A stretch of DNA of 55,153 bases. Source: Bacteroidota bacterium. GTDB taxonomy: Bacteria > Bacteroidota > Bacteroidia > Chitinophagales > Chitinophagaceae. A program made the position numbers and the translations under genes. A model generated the notes under the pieces. It did not search any database and was not told the origin of the DNA. It worked only from the letters and a program-made list of their open reading frames with translations. The stretch covers positions 1-55,153 of the forward strand of contig JAEZLJ010000051.1 of the NCBI GenBank assembly GCA_023415275.1. The letters run 5' to 3'. Below are positions 53,630-55,153 of the stretch, in pieces; within the stretch, counting starts at the first letter, position 1; each line of letters opens with the position of its first letter.

Positions 53630-55153
53630 ATGAAAAAAATAAGCATCATCATCTTAATAATAGGAGCGGTAATTGTTTCTGCCTATGTGTACCTGCGTCA
53701 TTCAATAAGTACTCCTGGTTTTGAACCAACAGCAGCCGCATCGCCAATCAATAGGCCCAAAAAAGCAGAAAGTGTAGCAGACCTAAGACCATTATTTATC
53801 GCAAAACTCCAGGAGATGGTAAAAGCGGGCTCAGGTGGCTTATATAACCTTTCTATACATAAGGTAGAACCAGATATACTGAATGCTTCTGTAATTATTA
53901 AAAATGCCGAACTGGTACCAGATACTGCAGTATTACTGGAATTAAAAAAACAAGATAAGTTGCCCTCGCTAGTCTACAGGATCATGCTGGGCTATCTGAA
54001 AATTGAAGGGCTGGGCTTGCAGGATTTTCTCAATACCAAAAAGCTTGACCTGAAATCAATAAGCATTAGCGCCCCTTCAATAGATATTTATCCCGGATCA
54101 TCTAATGATGACAATACACAAAATCCTACTTTATATGAAGGATTAAAAGAAAAGCTGGAGCACCTCAGCATTGACTATATAAATATAAACGGGGGCAAGC
54201 TGGTCTTACACCAACCCAATGGGAGCATTCGGTCCAGCCTGGGAGATATACAGGTACGGTTATCTGATCTTTTAATGGATTCAACTACGCAATATGATAA
54301 GGCCCGCTTCCTGTTTGCGAAGAATGCTGAATTATCATTAAAAAATTACCACACCTCAACCGCCGATAAAATGTATGACATGGTGGTAAATGAAATATCC
54401 GTACATCCAACACGTTCGTCTCTGGATGCTCATCATATAACCTTTTCTCCAAGATTGAATAAAAAAGCTTTCGCCAAACAGCAGGGAGTGATGAAAGAAA
54501 GGTACGACTTATCCATCCCCGAAATGCATATGCAAGGTATTAATTGGTGGGACGTGATCAATAAGAAAAAAATTTTAGCAAAGGAAGTTGAGATCAGCAA
54601 TGCCCGGTTTTCAATTTACCTGGATAGATCTTTACCCCTTGCTAAGCCAAGATTGAATTCCTTTCCTTCGCAGCTCATTATGAAATTGCCAGTCCAGGTT
54701 TACATTGACCGGTTAAAATGCAACAACCTTGATCTCCAATACGAGGAATACAATCCTTTTTCTGAACGTACTGGTAATGTACGCTTCAATCACATAAAGG
54801 GAGAAGTTAGAAACCTTACAAATATGCCCTCAGTAATCAAACAAAAAAAGGAAACGACAGTAAAAGCCAATGGAATGTTACTAGGTAAGGTATCGGCATC
54901 ACTTACCTTGCATTTTGACATGTCGCAATATAAATCTGGGGCATTCAGGGCGGCCATTAATGTTAAAGGTTTTGATGGCAATATGATCACACCACTTTCA
55001 GAGCCTTTGGGTTTATTCCGTTTAAAAAGTGGAAGCGTTCAATCAATCAAAGCACAGGAGCAAGGCAATCAAACGGGTGCTACAGGAAAAACATTGATCC
55101 TGTATAAAGACCTTAAGATCATTCCGCTGGAAAAAGGCAAAGGTGCAGACAGT
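53630..55153 (+). CDS. AsmA-like membrane-anchored envelope protein, C-terminus cut by the window edge
   Basis: I translated this frame by hand: ATG 53630 and 508 codons in frame to the last base without a stop. It starts with one membrane helix (KKISIIILIIGAVIVSAYVY) and continues with long repetitive beta-strand-rich sequence (LKSISISAPSIDIYPGSSND, YINGGKLVLHQPNGSIRSSL, ARFSIYLDRSLPLAKPRLNS). The pattern is that of the AsmA/DUF748-like proteins that bridge the inner and outer membranes and move lipids, but the C-terminal part is missing, so this is a fold-level guess. No partner gene in view. Confidence 0.65.
   Translation, partial: MKKISIIILIIGAVIVSAYVYLRHSISTPGFEPTAAASPINRPKKAESVADLRPLFIAKLQEMVKAGSGGLYNLSIHKVEPDILNASVIIKNAELVPDTAVLLELKKQDKLPSLVYRIMLGYLKIEGLGLQDFLNTKKLDLKSISISAPSIDIYPGSSNDDNTQNPTLYEGLKEKLEHLSIDYININGGKLVLHQPNGSIRSSLGDIQVRLSDLLMDSTTQYDKARFLFAKNAELSLKNYHTSTADKMYDMVVNEISVHPTRSSLDAHHITFSPRLNKKAFAKQQGVMKERYDLSIPEMHMQGINWWDVINKKKILAKEVEISNARFSIYLDRSLPLAKPRLNSFPSQLIMKLPVQVYIDRLKCNNLDLQYEEYNPFSERTGNVRFNHIKGEVRNLTNMPSVIKQKKETTVKANGMLLGKVSASLTLHFDMSQYKSGAFRAAINVKGFDGNMITPLSEPLGLFRLKSGSVQSIKAQEQGNQTGATGKTLILYKDLKIIPLEKGKGADS

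Noticed and set aside
1..55153. CRISPR array, tRNA, rRNA, prophage or complete insertion sequence
   Set aside because: I saw no spaced direct repeats, no tRNA-like cloverleaf or TTCGAATCC-type arm, and no transposase, integrase or phage structural genes.

Overview
The window reads as a chromosomal segment of a Bacteroidota bacterium, most probably Chitinophagaceae (order Chitinophagales). This rests on many Bacteroidota-type lipoproteins, a GH92 mannosidase, a protein with a CarboxypepD_reg-like N-terminus and a type IX secretion (T9SS) C-terminal tail, FtsX-type permeases without a linked ATPase, several VOC proteins, and TAnnTTTG promoter elements (Bacteroidota sigma-70 type) in front of several genes. 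I found no rRNA, tRNA, CRISPR array, complete insertion sequence or prophage.

Layout. 1-3504: a left-truncated secreted metallophosphoesterase with a beta-propeller lipoprotein, divergent from an HD-domain/PycTM membrane protein. 3576-7890: 2-oxoacid:ferredoxin oxidoreductase alpha subunit (korA, no korB nearby), then a compact operon of a small Cys/Pro-tailed protein, a membrane protein, a NarX-type histidine kinase and a NarL-type regulator. 8121-12588: a PRC-barrel protein with a small membrane partner, lipoproteins, OsmC, a ScyD-like beta-propeller lipoprotein, and an intergenic stretch with a long mosaic palindrome. 12589-18544: fosmidomycin-resistance-type MFS pump, GH92 mannosidase, a 49-aa basic protein, cupin, secreted alpha/beta hydrolase, a DUF3108-like exported protein. 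18545-29333: M1 aminopeptidase, VOC/AraC pair, WD40 protein, M23 peptidase lipoprotein, exported YdjC-type deacetylase, methyltransferase, DUF155 protein, VOC, DUF4256 and DUF4328 proteins. 29494-36167: large FtsX permease, VOC, YdeI-like protein, two exported proteins of unknown role, a four-helix membrane class III nucleotide cyclase. 36390-48345: Tat-exported glycoside-hydrolase-like protein, NAD(P)-binding protein, S41 peptidase, acyltransferase-3, PhnB-like protein, TMEM175-type channel, a CarbopepD/VWA/T9SS fusion, a UPF1/IGHMBP2-type helicase. 48426-55153: CHASE3 histidine kinase, glycine-zipper lipoprotein, DUF1415, acyl-ACP desaturase, pseudouridine synthase, and a right-truncated AsmA-like protein.

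Most genes are single transcription units or pairs, and the content is mixed housekeeping and envelope or glycan functions. The best candidates for unusual biology are the HD-PycTM fusion (PycTM is the membrane effector domain of the Pycsar cyclic-pyrimidine antiphage systems), the membrane cyclase whose base-recognition residues are non-canonical, the small-peptide/two-component operon, the VWA protein carrying SusC-like N-terminal features, and the mosaic palindrome near 12.3 kb. No complete, clearly new multigene system is provable from sequence alone.
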